This document shows positions 17,892-26,173 of a stretch of DNA of 38,847 nt, piece by piece. Under the pieces are notes generated by a model. The model ran no database searches and was not told the origin of the DNA. It was given only the letters and a program-made list of their open reading frames with translations. Positions within the stretch are counted from its first letter, which is position 1. Every line of letters begins with the position of its first letter. Origin of the DNA: Betaproteobacteria bacterium. GTDB taxonomy: Bacteria > Pseudomonadota > Gammaproteobacteria > Burkholderiales > Gallionellaceae. The stretch covers positions 1 through 38,847 of the forward strand of contig JAGVIV010000259.1 in NCBI GenBank assembly GCA_020055845.1, given 5' to 3'. The translations under genes were made by a program, and so were the position numbers.

Positions 17892-18790
17892 GCACGCTCA
17901 ATCTCGATCAAGTCGCGAGTTTCCTGTCTATCGCCCGACAACTCAGTTTCAGGGCAGGAGCTCGTGAGCGCGGGCTGTCACAAGGGGCGATCTCGCAGCA
18001 GATGCAAAAGCTGGAGGCGCAACTCGGTGTTCGCTTGATCGAAAGGGATTCAACCGGTTGCAGCCTTACGCACGATGGAAGAGTGTTTCTACCTTATGCA
18101 GAGAGCCTATTGAAGCTGAGTGCAAATGCACTGGGAGCTTTCCGGGACAAGCCGATCACAATAGGCGCCAGCAGCAATATTGGAATCTATCTATTGTCGC
18201 CCTATATAAAAGCATATCTGGAAGGCGCCAATGAAAAGAGTCAATTGGATATGCAAATTTACCAGAATCCGACAATTGCCGATAAGCTGGCCGCCGGAGA
18301 AGTGGATGTGGCAGCTATGGAATGGTGGGACGGACGCCCGGGTTATGAGGCACGTTTGTGGAGGCATGAGGAACTCGTAGTCATTGTGCCGCCCAACCAT
18401 CCCTGGGCTGCCTTGAAGTGTCTGCCACGTGACATGCTTAAGGGCGTCCCATTGTTAGGGGGGGAGTCGGGTACCGGCACTGGACGTATTCTGGCCAGCT
18501 ACTATGGTGTTGATGCTCCTGATCTCACAGTTGGCATGCAGCTTGGGTCAACAGATGCGGTGAAGCAATGGGTCAAAGCAGGGCTCGGAGTTTCGCTTGT
18601 TCTAGCTGGCTCGGTAATTGAAGAGACTCGGGCGGGTATACTTGTGTCAATACCACTTGAAGATGGAGGGCCCAAAAAAGCGCTTTACATCATATGGCGA
18701 GACTCTCTTGCTGTTAATCATCCGGCGCACAAATTTGGAAGTTGGTTAGCTTCTTGTGTAGACGGATACTCTATTTCAGTAGATCGCTGA
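17888..18790 (+). CDS. ptxE: PtxE, LysR-family regulator of the ptx operon (probable CTG start)
   Basis: The first ATG in frame (18002) would cut off half of the helix-turn-helix. The frame stays open upstream and encodes [21 protein letters not shown] followed by [22 protein letters not shown], the normal LysR DNA-binding domain. The only plausible start giving a full-length 300-residue protein is CTG at 17888, with AAGGAA about 8 bp upstream and a CTGA overlap with the ptxD stop. The effector domain (about 90-300) keeps LysR motifs such as [12 protein letters not shown] and [11 protein letters not shown]. Presumed to sense phosphite and activate or modulate ptx. Unlike many LysR genes it is not divergent but last in the operon, as in known ptxABCDE clusters. 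Confidence 0.85.
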   Translation: MSTLNLDQVASFLSIARQLSFRAGARERGLSQGAISQQMQKLEAQLGVRLIERDSTGCSLTHDGRVFLPYAESLLKLSANALGAFRDKPITIGASSNIGIYLLSPYIKAYLEGANEKSQLDMQIYQNPTIADKLAAGEVDVAAMEWWDGRPGYEARLWRHEELVVIVPPNHPWAALKCLPRDMLKGVPLLGGESGTGTGRILASYYGVDAPDLTVGMQLGSTDAVKQWVKAGLGVSLVLAGSVIEETRAGILVSIPLEDGGPKKALYIIWRDSLAVNHPAHKFGSWLASCVDGYSISVDR

Positions 18791-19262
18791 AGTGAGCTAG
18801 GTCGAGAAGTATGTCTTCATTGAAATTCTCTTGTGGGGCTGCATCGGGTCGAATGGGTGAGGTGGTCACCGTCCGCAGTCTGGCAGTTTGTTTTTTCGCG
18901 GTGAGTGACTCTTTTCAGGAAGCCAGTTCGCGGTGCTGACTGATCACATCGTGCCATGACCCGCCATTCAAGGTTGAAATTGCACGGCCAGTTAGCGGAC
19001 GTTGGGGATAAATATTTTGCATTGCCGCGCAGTCGTTCATCAAATGCAGCTCAGTGGCATAGTGGCAAATGAAATTTCAATAGTGTCTTAGACAGCGAAT
19101 CTGGGTGGCAGTTTGCACCATCAGCTATGTTCACGAAGAGCGCAATCCGTATACGAGTTTGGCGTAATTGATGGGTTTAAGCATCGCGGGCCAAGGACAT
19201 TTCATATTACATTCATTCGGATTGCATCTTTATAAAAATAGGAATACATTGCCTGCCGATGA
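18791..19262. other. Intergenic region upstream of the nor operon, with repeat remains
   Basis: About 470 bp with no supportable gene. 18921-18954 matches 21793-21826 (28 of 34 bases, including the exact core TGCTGACTGATCAC), and TTAGCGGACGTT at about 18990 recalls the dispersed repeats. TATAAAAAT near 19231 is a possible -10 for the nor operon. Confidence 0.5.
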
Positions 19263-19276
19263 ATCATTTAAATGAT
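19263..19276 (+). promoter_or_regulatory. Perfect 14-bp palindrome before the nor operon
   Basis: ATCATTTAAATGAT is a perfect palindrome centred 21 bp before the first start codon and downstream of the likely -10. An NO-responsive repressor such as NsrR (half-sites ending in ATTT/AAAT) is a candidate. The fit to its 11-1-11 consensus is partial, and no FNR/Dnr box (TTGAT-N4-ATCAA) is seen. Confidence 0.55.
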
Positions 19277-19290
19277 CTGGGTAGGGCAGT

Positions 19291-19641
19291 ATGATCGAGC
19301 CAGCAAGTCTTGGAAATTTCTTCACCATTTTTTTCAGCTCTGCGATGGTGATCGTGCTGGGTGCGTTGTATGCCTTGCTATTCGCCTTCTCGCGCCTTAA
19401 AGGCGACTCCCGCCTGATACCGCTGGCCTACCTGTCTTATGCCGGGCTAGTAATTTCCACACTCTTTCTAGCGGATGCAGCCAATCTTCTCAAACATCCT
19501 TTTTGGGTAGTCATTGTTGTATTCATGTTGGTGGGGTACTTACTCGCACCTCATGCGATATGGCATTTGTGTGTAGGCACACATGTCGCAGAGCATGCAG
19601 AGGCAGAGCCGGTGCCGATTAAGTTTTTTAACGTTGAGTAA
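19291..19641 (+). CDS. 116-aa membrane protein leading the nor operon
   Basis: The protein has three predicted membrane segments (about 10-33, 44-62 and 69-90) and a hydrophilic tail containing HLCVGTHVAEHAEAE. No family is recognised with certainty. It precedes norC by 11 bp on the same strand, so it is most likely co-transcribed and involved in NO reductase assembly, stability or function; that role is inferred from position. His89 and the later His residues near the membrane face could bind metal or haem, but there is no CxxCH motif. Confidence 0.75.
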   Translation: MIEPASLGNFFTIFFSSAMVIVLGALYALLFAFSRLKGDSRLIPLAYLSYAGLVISTLFLADAANLLKHPFWVVIVVFMLVGYLLAPHAIWHLCVGTHVAEHAEAEPVPIKFFNVE

Positions 19642-19652
19642 GGGGGAAAACC

Positions 19653-20246
19653 ATGGCGACAAGTCAGTGGTGGGCATCTGAATCATTCTGGCGCAAGACG
19701 GCCATTTGGGTTACCGGCGGGTCTTTCGTTGCGCTGATCTTATTAACGATGGACACGATTCCGCAAATATCCGCCGGGTCTAAACGCGTTCCCGCTTATT
19801 CGGTCATCAACTATCGTATCTCATACAAATTTGATGAAGCTCGTCACGCGCAAGTGCCTGTCATCGGCGCTAAAGAACCTTTGTTCGGTAAAGAGTTGAA
19901 CGAGGAAGAAGCCGAAGCTTTGGTCAAACTCGGCAAGCTGACTACACAGGCGAAGAACTGCATGAACTGCCACACCCTTTTAGGCAACGGTGCTTATTAC
20001 GCACCCGACCTGACGAAAGCCTGGCTGGATCAATATTGGGGTACTAAGGAAGTGCGCGAAGAGCAGATGCTCGCTTTCATCAAAGACCCAAGTGACAAAG
20101 TGCACAACAGTATGGGACGCCGCATGCCCAAGCTTGACATCACGGATGAGGAAGCGCGCGGCGTAGTGGCCTTCCTGAAATGGATGTCCAGCATCGATAC
20201 TAACGGCTTCCCCTACAACTTCAAATCCATCGAACAGGAGAATTGA
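19653..20246 (+). CDS. norC: NorC, cytochrome c subunit of nitric oxide reductase
   Basis: A 197-residue protein anchored by one N-terminal membrane helix (about 16-32). A monohaem site CMNCH follows (about residues 107-111), in the NorC context TQAKNCMNCHTLLGNGAYYAPDLTKAW. MGRRMPKLDITDEEARGVVAFLKWM supplies the distal Met ligand region. It passes electrons to NorB. It is slightly longer than typical NorC (about 150) because of an insert between the anchor and the haem domain (about 40-90). GGGGGAAAACC precedes the ATG. It overlaps norB by 4 bp. Confidence 0.94.
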   Translation: MATSQWWASESFWRKTAIWVTGGSFVALILLTMDTIPQISAGSKRVPAYSVINYRISYKFDEARHAQVPVIGAKEPLFGKELNEEEAEALVKLGKLTTQAKNCMNCHTLLGNGAYYAPDLTKAWLDQYWGTKEVREEQMLAFIKDPSDKVHNSMGRRMPKLDITDEEARGVVAFLKWMSSIDTNGFPYNFKSIEQEN

Positions 20247-21694
20247 TCATGGCGACACTAGGACAGTTGGATAGTGCCAACCTGAACGGTGGGCAAAAGC
20301 TGGCGGTGAAATACTTCACTGTAGCAATCGTATTGTTTGGTGCGCAGATATTGTTCGGTATGCTTTCCGGGCTTCAATATCTGTATCCCGATTTTTTGTA
20401 TGGCGTACTAGATTTCAGCGTCAACCGCATGGTGCACATTAATGCACTTGTAGTCTGGCTACTGTATGGCTTCCTCGGCTCGGTATATTGGCTGCTGGAG
20501 GAAGAATCGCAACATGAAGTGATCGGTCTCAAGCTAGGTAACCTGATCTTTTGGGTACTGACATCCGCCGTTACCGTCGTGGTGCTGGTATATCTGTTCG
20601 TGCAGATCGGACCGGGTAAGGAGTCCACAATCTGGCTCATCAACGAAGGGCGTGAATACATCGAGGCGCCGCGATGGGCTGATATTGGCATCGTAGTGAG
20701 TGTTTTAGTGGTGTTTTTCAACGTCGCCGCCACCTTCTCCAAAGGCCGCTATACGGGTATTGCGGGTGTGTTGGTGCTGGACATGTTGGCCTTATTCGGC
20801 ATCTATCTGGCCGGCATGTTCTACACGACTAACATCTCCATTGACCAATACTGGTGGTGGTGGGTCATTCACTTGTGGGTGGAAGCAACTTGGGAAGTGA
20901 TGGTCGCCTGCATCATGGCTTACGGTCTGATGAAGGTGTTGGGCGTGAGTCGCAAGATTGTCGAGACATGGCTCTATATCGAAGTCGCATTGATGTTCGG
21001 TTCCGGCATTTTGGGCTTGGGTCACCACTACTTCTGGATTGGTACGCCTGAATACTGGTTCAGCATCGGCGGATTCTTCTCAGCACTAGAACCCATCCCA
21101 TTAGTTGCAATGGTGGTGCATGCCGTGTTCGATGCAGGTGCACGCCATGCCAAGAACAACAACCATCCGGCGATGGCTTGGTTGATCGCACATGCTTTCG
21201 GCAACTTCTTTGGTGCGGGTGTGTGGGGTTTCATGCATACCTTGCCGCAGATAAATCTCTACACCCACGGCACACAATGGTCGGCGTCACACGGTCACCT
21301 CGCGTTCTTTGGAGCCTATGCCACTATCATCATTGCCATGTTCTACCTTGCCGTACAACGTTGGCGCAGTGGGGTATGGATGTCAGGCGATCTTCCGGGT
21401 AACGGCTGGAAATGGAAATGGTCTCTGGGCTTGCTCAACCTCGGCATGGTAGGCATGACGGTATCGATGTTGGTCTCCGGCTATGTTCAATCTCAGATCG
21501 AGCGAGCCATCGAAGGTTCGACTTGGATGGGATATTTTGCAGCGCAGATACATCCTTGGTTTGTACAAGGCATGTGGTGGCGTGAAGTGTTCGGTGTGAT
21601 GTTTCTAGTTGGTTTCGTTCTGTTGGTTTGGGACTTGCTGACTATCGGCAAGGGCGAGAAACGCGCCATGCAGTCAGCAGTTTCAGAGAATTGA
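20243..21694 (+). CDS. norB: NorB, catalytic subunit of nitric oxide reductase
   Basis: A 483-residue, 12-helix haem-copper-oxidase-family protein that reduces 2 NO to N2O at a haem b3/non-haem iron site. His ligands lie in RMVHINALVVWLLYGFLG, WWWWVIHLWVEATWEVM (with the NorB Glu residues), LGHHYFWIG and THGTQWSASHGHLAFFGAY. It lacks the long N-terminal extension of quinol-dependent qNor, and norC precedes it, so it is cNor. The accessory genes norQ and norD, usually next, are absent; a terminator follows directly. ATG at 20249 is an alternative start. Confidence 0.95.
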   Translation: MIMATLGQLDSANLNGGQKLAVKYFTVAIVLFGAQILFGMLSGLQYLYPDFLYGVLDFSVNRMVHINALVVWLLYGFLGSVYWLLEEESQHEVIGLKLGNLIFWVLTSAVTVVVLVYLFVQIGPGKESTIWLINEGREYIEAPRWADIGIVVSVLVVFFNVAATFSKGRYTGIAGVLVLDMLALFGIYLAGMFYTTNISIDQYWWWWVIHLWVEATWEVMVACIMAYGLMKVLGVSRKIVETWLYIEVALMFGSGILGLGHHYFWIGTPEYWFSIGGFFSALEPIPLVAMVVHAVFDAGARHAKNNNHPAMAWLIAHAFGNFFGAGVWGFMHTLPQINLYTHGTQWSASHGHLAFFGAYATIIIAMFYLAVQRWRSGVWMSGDLPGNGWKWKWSLGLLNLGMVGMTVSMLVSGYVQSQIERAIEGSTWMGYFAAQIHPWFVQGMWWREVFGVMFLVGFVLLVWDLLTIGKGEKRAMQSAVSEN

Positions 21695-21712
21695 TCTAGT
21701 AAGAAAGCTGAT

Positions 21713-21747
21713 AGCCCACCTAGTTGTTTTTCGGGTGGGCTTTTTTC
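21713..21747 (+). terminator. Rho-independent terminator after norB
   Basis: AGCCCACC (21713-21720) and GGTGGGCT (21734-21741) form a perfect 8-bp stem followed by TTTTTT. It closes the nor operon. Confidence 0.92.
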
Positions 21748-21792
21748 TGAAGAATAGAAATGTTACCTGTGACATAAGTTCGCTTGGAGGTG

Positions 21793-21826
21793 AGGCAATT
21801 CGTAATGCTGACTGATCACTTCGTGC
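21793..21826 (+). repeat. Diverged 34-bp repeat downstream of nor (partner of 18921-18954)
   Basis: Matches the copy upstream of the nor operon at 28 of 34 bases, sharing TGCTGACTGATCAC exactly. Same orientation, 2.87 kb apart. Confidence 0.55.
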
Positions 21827-21921
21827 TGTTTCGGTCATAGATGCAGGGCGACTTCAGGTCAGTTGCAATATTTCCCATAACCACGTTCTTAGCATTGTTG
21901 TATTGTTAGCCTCATATCATT

Positions 21922-21945
21922 AAGATAGCAATTAATTACTATCTT
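21922..21945 (+). promoter_or_regulatory. 24-bp operator-like palindrome before the export operon
   Basis: AAGATAG (21922-21928) and CTATCTT (21939-21945) flank the palindromic core AATTAATT, so 11 of 12 position pairs match. It ends 11 bp before the GTG start. Size and symmetry fit a TetR-family operator, and a TetR gene closes this operon at 25048, so autoregulation is likely. Confidence 0.7.
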
Positions 21946-21956
21946 GGTGTAATTTC

Positions 21957-23120
21957 GTGGCTTCGCAAAAAATCAAAATTTGGTTAGTTGGGGTTGGGCT
22001 ACTGATTGTTTTTTCTTGGGTCGTCGTTACCCAAGGGCCGTTAGCCCCGGTCAAAATTACGGTCGAGAAAGTTCAAGTCGGCAATCTTGCCAATAGTGTG
22101 TTCGGCATCGGCACGTTGAAGCCTAGGCACAGTTACAACTTGGCCCCCACCATGACAAGCCGGGCGAAAAGCGTATTGGTCGATCAAGGGGATAGTGTTG
22201 TTGCGGGTCAGGTGCTGATCGAAATGGATCCGGTCGATCTGGATGATAAGTTGGCGGGCAGCCGGCACGTGGTCGAGAAAACGGCCAATGCAATTCTAGC
22301 GGCGAAAGCGCAACTCAGTGAAGCACAAAGCCGTCTCAAAACTATCGCCGCAACTGCAACGCGGTATCAGGAGTTGCGCGAAGGCGGTTTCGTCAGCCAA
22401 GAGATGTTCGATGCGAAGCTGCATGAGCAGAATGCAGCCTCGTCGACTTTGGCGGCATCCTTGGCGAATCTCGCTATCGCCCGCGATGAGCATGCGCGAG
22501 CTCAAGCTGATACCCGTGGTGTCGGCAAGGCGCGCGCGCAAACTCGCTTGCTCAGCCCCATCAATGGCGTGATCGCGGCAAGACTTGTTGAGCCCGGCAG
22601 CACGCTCGTTGGCGGACAGGTTGCTTTTCAAGTAATAGACCCAAATACGCTGTGGGTGGAAACGCGCATCGCACAACAACAAGCGGGGCTGGTTCGTGTC
22701 GGGCAAGTGGCAGAAATCGTGTTGCGCTCACAACCGCATACTCTACTTGTGGGCAAGGTTGAACGTATCGACATGGTGAGCGACGCGGTAACCGAAGAAC
22801 GTATCGTCAATGTTTCGCTAAATAGCGCACAAGCCAGCATTGGCGAATATGCGGAAGTCACGCTCAAGCTGCCTGAAATAAATGACACGCGCAGCATTCC
22901 CAGCGCTGCCCTTAAACGAGTGGATAAACAGAATGGGGTATGGGTCTTGCAGGCTGGCAAGATTGCGTTCAAACCCGTCAAGATCGGCCTCGCCACCATG
23001 GATGGCCGCACTCAAATACTGGATGGCCTAAGCGATGGCGATGAGGTGATCGTATATAGCCAGCAGGCATTGCGCGTTGACCTCAAAGTCAAAGTCGTGC
23101 CCGAATTGGTGCAACGCTGA
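21957..23120 (+). CDS. HlyD/MacA-type periplasmic adaptor protein
   Basis: A 387-residue membrane-fusion protein with an N-terminal signal anchor (about 7-25). A lipoyl-like domain (VFGIGTLKPRHSYNLAP, KSVLVDQGDSVVAGQVLIEMD), a coiled-coil hairpin (about 105-180) and a beta-barrel (TRLLSPINGVIAARLVEPGSTL) follow. It bridges an inner-membrane pump to an outer-membrane channel, but no TolC gene is nearby. The start is GTG at 21957, just after the palindrome. The ABC permease and ATPase follow, so this is a MacAB- or DevBCA-like tripartite exporter. Substrate unknown. Confidence 0.88.
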   Translation: MASQKIKIWLVGVGLLIVFSWVVVTQGPLAPVKITVEKVQVGNLANSVFGIGTLKPRHSYNLAPTMTSRAKSVLVDQGDSVVAGQVLIEMDPVDLDDKLAGSRHVVEKTANAILAAKAQLSEAQSRLKTIAATATRYQELREGGFVSQEMFDAKLHEQNAASSTLAASLANLAIARDEHARAQADTRGVGKARAQTRLLSPINGVIAARLVEPGSTLVGGQVAFQVIDPNTLWVETRIAQQQAGLVRVGQVAEIVLRSQPHTLLVGKVERIDMVSDAVTEERIVNVSLNSAQASIGEYAEVTLKLPEINDTRSIPSAALKRVDKQNGVWVLQAGKIAFKPVKIGLATMDGRTQILDGLSDGDEVIVYSQQALRVDLKVKVVPELVQR

Positions 23121-23123
23121 ACC

Positions 23124-24314
23124 ATGATCAATCTGGCGGGACGCGACATTCTGCATGGCTGGGGGAAATTCGTTTTCACCGGCGTCGGTTTGGGTCTGCT
23201 GATCGGTGTGACGCTGACCATGGCAGGCGTTTATCGCGGCATGGTAGATGATGCGCGGGTGCTAATCGAGAATGCAGGTGCCGATCTGTGGGTGGTGCAG
23301 CAGGATACCTTGGGGCCGTATGCCGAACCCTCTAGTGTGCATGATGATGTGGCCAAAGATCTGCTGGGCATACCGGGCATACGTGAAACTGGCAATGTCA
23401 CTTACCTGACGATGCAGATACGTCACAACAGCAAAGAGATACGCGTGATGTTGGTGGGTTTTGAGACGGGCAAGCCGGGCGAACCAGCTTATCTTGTTGC
23501 GGGTCGTCCAATCACACGCTCGCACTACGAAGCACTGGCCGACATCAAAACCGGTCTTGCGCTAGGCGACAGAGTCACCATCCGTCGTCATGAATATGCT
23601 GTTGTTGGATTAACGCGCCGCATGGTCTCATCCGGTGGCGACCCGATGATTTTCATTCCGCTCAAGGACGCGCAGGAGGTGCAGTTCCTCAAAGACAACG
23701 ATTCGCTCGTGAACGAGCGTGCTCGCACGGCTGCCAACCCCGCATTCAATCGTCCAGGGGTTCCCGGCTTGTTGGAGGCGATACAAGCCAGTCAAACCTC
23801 CAGCCGCTTCGTGAATGCCGTATTAGTGCGCGCCGTGCAGGGTAGCGAAGCGGCGGTATCCGAACAGATCGTGCGTTGGAAACACCTGCAAGCCTATTCC
23901 AAAGACCAGATGGACGAGATTTTGGTGGCGCGCCTGATCGCCACTTCGTCCAAACAGATTTTCATGTTCCTCGTGATCCTCGCCATCGTCAGCGCGGCCA
24001 TCGTCGCTTTCATCATATTCACCATGACGATGAACAAGGTACGCGAGATTGCAGTGCTCAAATTGATCGGGGCAACCAACAACACCATCAGCGGCATGAT
24101 TCTGCAACAAGCCTTGGGATTGGGTTTGATTGGATTTTTGGTGGGCAAGTTGTCGGCGACGCTGTGGGCGCCTTTGTTTCCAAAATATGTGTTGCTGCTG
24201 TCGGGCGATGCCGTCTTGGGATTTTTTCTGGTGATGCTCATGTGCGCGCTTGCCAGCGTCTTCGCTATCCGCGCTGCGCTGCGCATCGACCCCGCAACAG
24301 CGATTGGAGGCTGA
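23124..24314 (+). CDS. ABC transporter permease, FtsX/MacB-like (DevC type)
   Basis: A 396-residue permease with an N-terminal helix (about 17-38), a large periplasmic domain (about 40-270) and three C-terminal helices (about 283-305, 329-350, 360-380), the FtsX layout. MTMNKVREIAVLKLIGATNNTISGMILQQALGLGL is the typical cytoplasmic coupling region and ALRIDPATAIGG the typical end. It has no fused ATPase; the next gene supplies it, beginning 1 bp after the stop. This matches DevC-type exporters more than true MacB, which carries its ATPase on the same chain. Confidence 0.88.
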   Translation: MINLAGRDILHGWGKFVFTGVGLGLLIGVTLTMAGVYRGMVDDARVLIENAGADLWVVQQDTLGPYAEPSSVHDDVAKDLLGIPGIRETGNVTYLTMQIRHNSKEIRVMLVGFETGKPGEPAYLVAGRPITRSHYEALADIKTGLALGDRVTIRRHEYAVVGLTRRMVSSGGDPMIFIPLKDAQEVQFLKDNDSLVNERARTAANPAFNRPGVPGLLEAIQASQTSSRFVNAVLVRAVQGSEAAVSEQIVRWKHLQAYSKDQMDEILVARLIATSSKQIFMFLVILAIVSAAIVAFIIFTMTMNKVREIAVLKLIGATNNTISGMILQQALGLGLIGFLVGKLSATLWAPLFPKYVLLLSGDAVLGFFLVMLMCALASVFAIRAALRIDPATAIGG

Positions 24315-24315
24315 G

Positions 24316-25023
24316 ATGAGTGAACCCGCCATTCATATCGAGAACTTGAAGAAGCGTTACGGTGCGGGTGATACCGCCGTGGATGCGCTCAAAGGAGTCG
24401 ACATGACCATCTGGCCGGGAGAGGTCGTGGGCTTGGTCGGCCCCAGCGGTTCCGGCAAGAGCACGCTACTCAAATGCTTGGGCGCGGTGATCGAGCCCAC
24501 CGCTGGACGCATGACTTTGGGCGGACAAACTATTTTTGACGAGGGATGGAAAATCGAAGATTTGCGCACGCTGCGTCGCGACCGCATCGGCTTCATCTTC
24601 CAGGCGCCTTATCTGATCCCATTCCTGGATGTCACCGACAACGTGGCTTTGTTGCCGATGCTGGCGGGCGTATCGAATACCGACTCGCGTATCCGCGCAC
24701 AAGAATTATTGGCGGCACTGGATGTGGGACACCGTTCCAAGGCTGCTGTTTCTCAACTATCGGGCGGCGAGCAGCAGCGCGTTTCCATTGCGCGCGCATT
24801 GGCCAATCATCCGCCGGTCATCCTTGCCGATGAACCGACCGCGCCGTTGGATAGCGAACGCGCGCTCAATGTGGTGCGCATCCTTAATCAGATGGCGGAG
24901 CAATATCAAACTGCCATCATCGTCGTAACCCATGATGAAAAGATCATTCCCACATTCAAGCGCATCTATCACATTCGTGATGGGCGAACTTATGAAGAAG
25001 CGGGTGAAGGCCGGCATGTTTGA
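24316..25023 (+). CDS. ABC transporter ATP-binding protein (LolD/DevA-like)
   Basis: A 235-residue ATPase with Walker A GPSGSGKST, signature LSGGEQQRVSIARAL and Walker B VILADEPTAPLDSE followed by VVTHDEK. The frame is open from 24250, but ATG at 24316 gives the family N terminus (SEPAIHIENLKKRYG) and lies just after the permease gene; the longer form would run inside it. It powers the permease and adaptor encoded upstream. In the D-loop region the common TSALD is APLD, which several MacB/LolD-like proteins share. Confidence 0.92.
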   Translation: MSEPAIHIENLKKRYGAGDTAVDALKGVDMTIWPGEVVGLVGPSGSGKSTLLKCLGAVIEPTAGRMTLGGQTIFDEGWKIEDLRTLRRDRIGFIFQAPYLIPFLDVTDNVALLPMLAGVSNTDSRIRAQELLAALDVGHRSKAAVSQLSGGEQQRVSIARALANHPPVILADEPTAPLDSERALNVVRILNQMAEQYQTAIIVVTHDEKIIPTFKRIYHIRDGRTYEEAGEGRHV

Positions 25024-25047
25024 CGATTTGTTAGAAGGAGAGAAATT

Positions 25048-25662
25048 ATGAATCAGGAAATAATAAAAAAACGCATGAGTTCCGAAGAGCGTCAGGGCGA
25101 GATTATCCGCGTGGCGGTGGAGCTGGCGGCCGATAAGGGCGTGGATAGTGTCACTACACAAGATATGGCCGATGCCATGAACCTCACACAAGGTGCGATT
25201 TTTAGACACTTTGCAACCAAGGACGATATCTGGTTTGCCGTCATCGTATGGGTGCGCGAACGCCTGATGAAAGTATTGGACAATGCGGCGGCTGATGCAA
25301 CCGATCCGTTGAATGCGATCGAGCGCATGTTCTTTGCACACATTGCATTCATCAGCAAACATCCTGCGATTCCTCGTTTGCTGTTCTCCGAGTTGCTGCA
25401 CAAAAAAAACGGTAAGTTGCGCCAACTCATCGAGGGAATCATCTCGGGATACGAGGCCAAGATTGCCGGTTTGTTGGAGGAGGCGAAATCACAATCTCTT
25501 GTATCGGCAGATCTCGACAGCCCAAGTGCGGCAGTGCTCTACATCGGCATGATTCAGGGTTTGGTAATGCAGTCATCGATCTTTGGAGGCAAGCGCGCCC
25601 TCCAGCAGCAAGCAGAAAAAACCTTCCCGATCTTTTTACATGGAATCAAAACGCGTCGTTAA
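25048..25662 (+). CDS. TetR-family transcriptional regulator
   Basis: A 204-residue regulator. The N-terminal helix-turn-helix (about 18-65) reads IIRVAVELAADKGVDSVTTQDMADAMNLTQGAIFRHFATKDDIWF. The C-terminal ligand domain is variable, with LLFSELLHKKNGKLRQLIEGIISGYE. It is the last gene of the export operon, 24 bp after the ATPase, with AGAAGGAGAG upstream of the ATG. The near-perfect palindrome before the first gene of the operon is its likely operator, so it probably represses its own operon until an exported compound binds. The ligand is unknown. Confidence 0.9.
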   Translation: MNQEIIKKRMSSEERQGEIIRVAVELAADKGVDSVTTQDMADAMNLTQGAIFRHFATKDDIWFAVIVWVRERLMKVLDNAAADATDPLNAIERMFFAHIAFISKHPAIPRLLFSELLHKKNGKLRQLIEGIISGYEAKIAGLLEEAKSQSLVSADLDSPSAAVLYIGMIQGLVMQSSIFGGKRALQQQAEKTFPIFLHGIKTRR

Positions 25663-25696
25663 TTATTTCGATTTTTTACCCACACAAGGAGTCACC

Positions 25697-26134
25697 ATGA
25701 AGAAACAGTCAATCTTAGTCGCATCCCTTATCACTTTTGCATTGTTTTTTTCTCATGCTCAAGCCGCAGAGCCGCTTGAGCTACAAAAAGTGATGAAGGG
25801 GTTGGGCAAGAACATGCAGGTCATCACCGACGGTATCTCGCGCGAAGATTGGGAACTGGTAGCCAAGACAGCACCACTGATAGCAGCGCATCCCCAACCG
25901 CCGATGTCCGAAAAAATGCGCATCATGAGTTTCATGGGGACGGAGATGTCCATGTTTAACGCATTTGACGGCGAGACCCATGAAGCCGCTCATGAGCTTG
26001 AACATGTCGCACATGAGAAGGATGGACATAAAGTAATCGCCGCGTTCCAGAAAGTGCAAGCCACCTGTTTGAATTGCCACCAGACCTTTCGTAGCAAGTT
26101 TGTTGAACATTTTTACGGCACTGCAAGCAAGTAA
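25697..26134 (+). CDS. Class II c-type cytochrome (cytochrome c'/c-556-like), periplasmic
   Basis: A 145-residue protein with a signal peptide ending near HAQAAEP, a mostly helical body and one haem site CLNCH (124-128) close to the C terminus. This is the layout of cytochrome c' and c-556 four-helix bundles. Cytochromes c' often bind NO or act in electron transfer. Met residues in the first helix (MKGLGKNMQVI) could supply a sixth ligand as in c-556. An AAGGAG site lies 8 bp upstream. The next gene encodes a related protein. A link to the nor operon 4 kb upstream is inference. Confidence 0.85.
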   Translation: MKKQSILVASLITFALFFSHAQAAEPLELQKVMKGLGKNMQVITDGISREDWELVAKTAPLIAAHPQPPMSEKMRIMSFMGTEMSMFNAFDGETHEAAHELEHVAHEKDGHKVIAAFQKVQATCLNCHQTFRSKFVEHFYGTASK

Positions 26135-26173
26135 ATCGCTCATTGGTGTGCCATCTCACAAGGAGAAAATACT

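Noticed and set aside
18791-19290. Sigma-54/NorR or FNR/Dnr site for the nor operon
   Set aside because: No GG-N10-GC pair with the right context and no TTGAT-N4-ATCAA box was found; only the 14-bp palindrome is supported.
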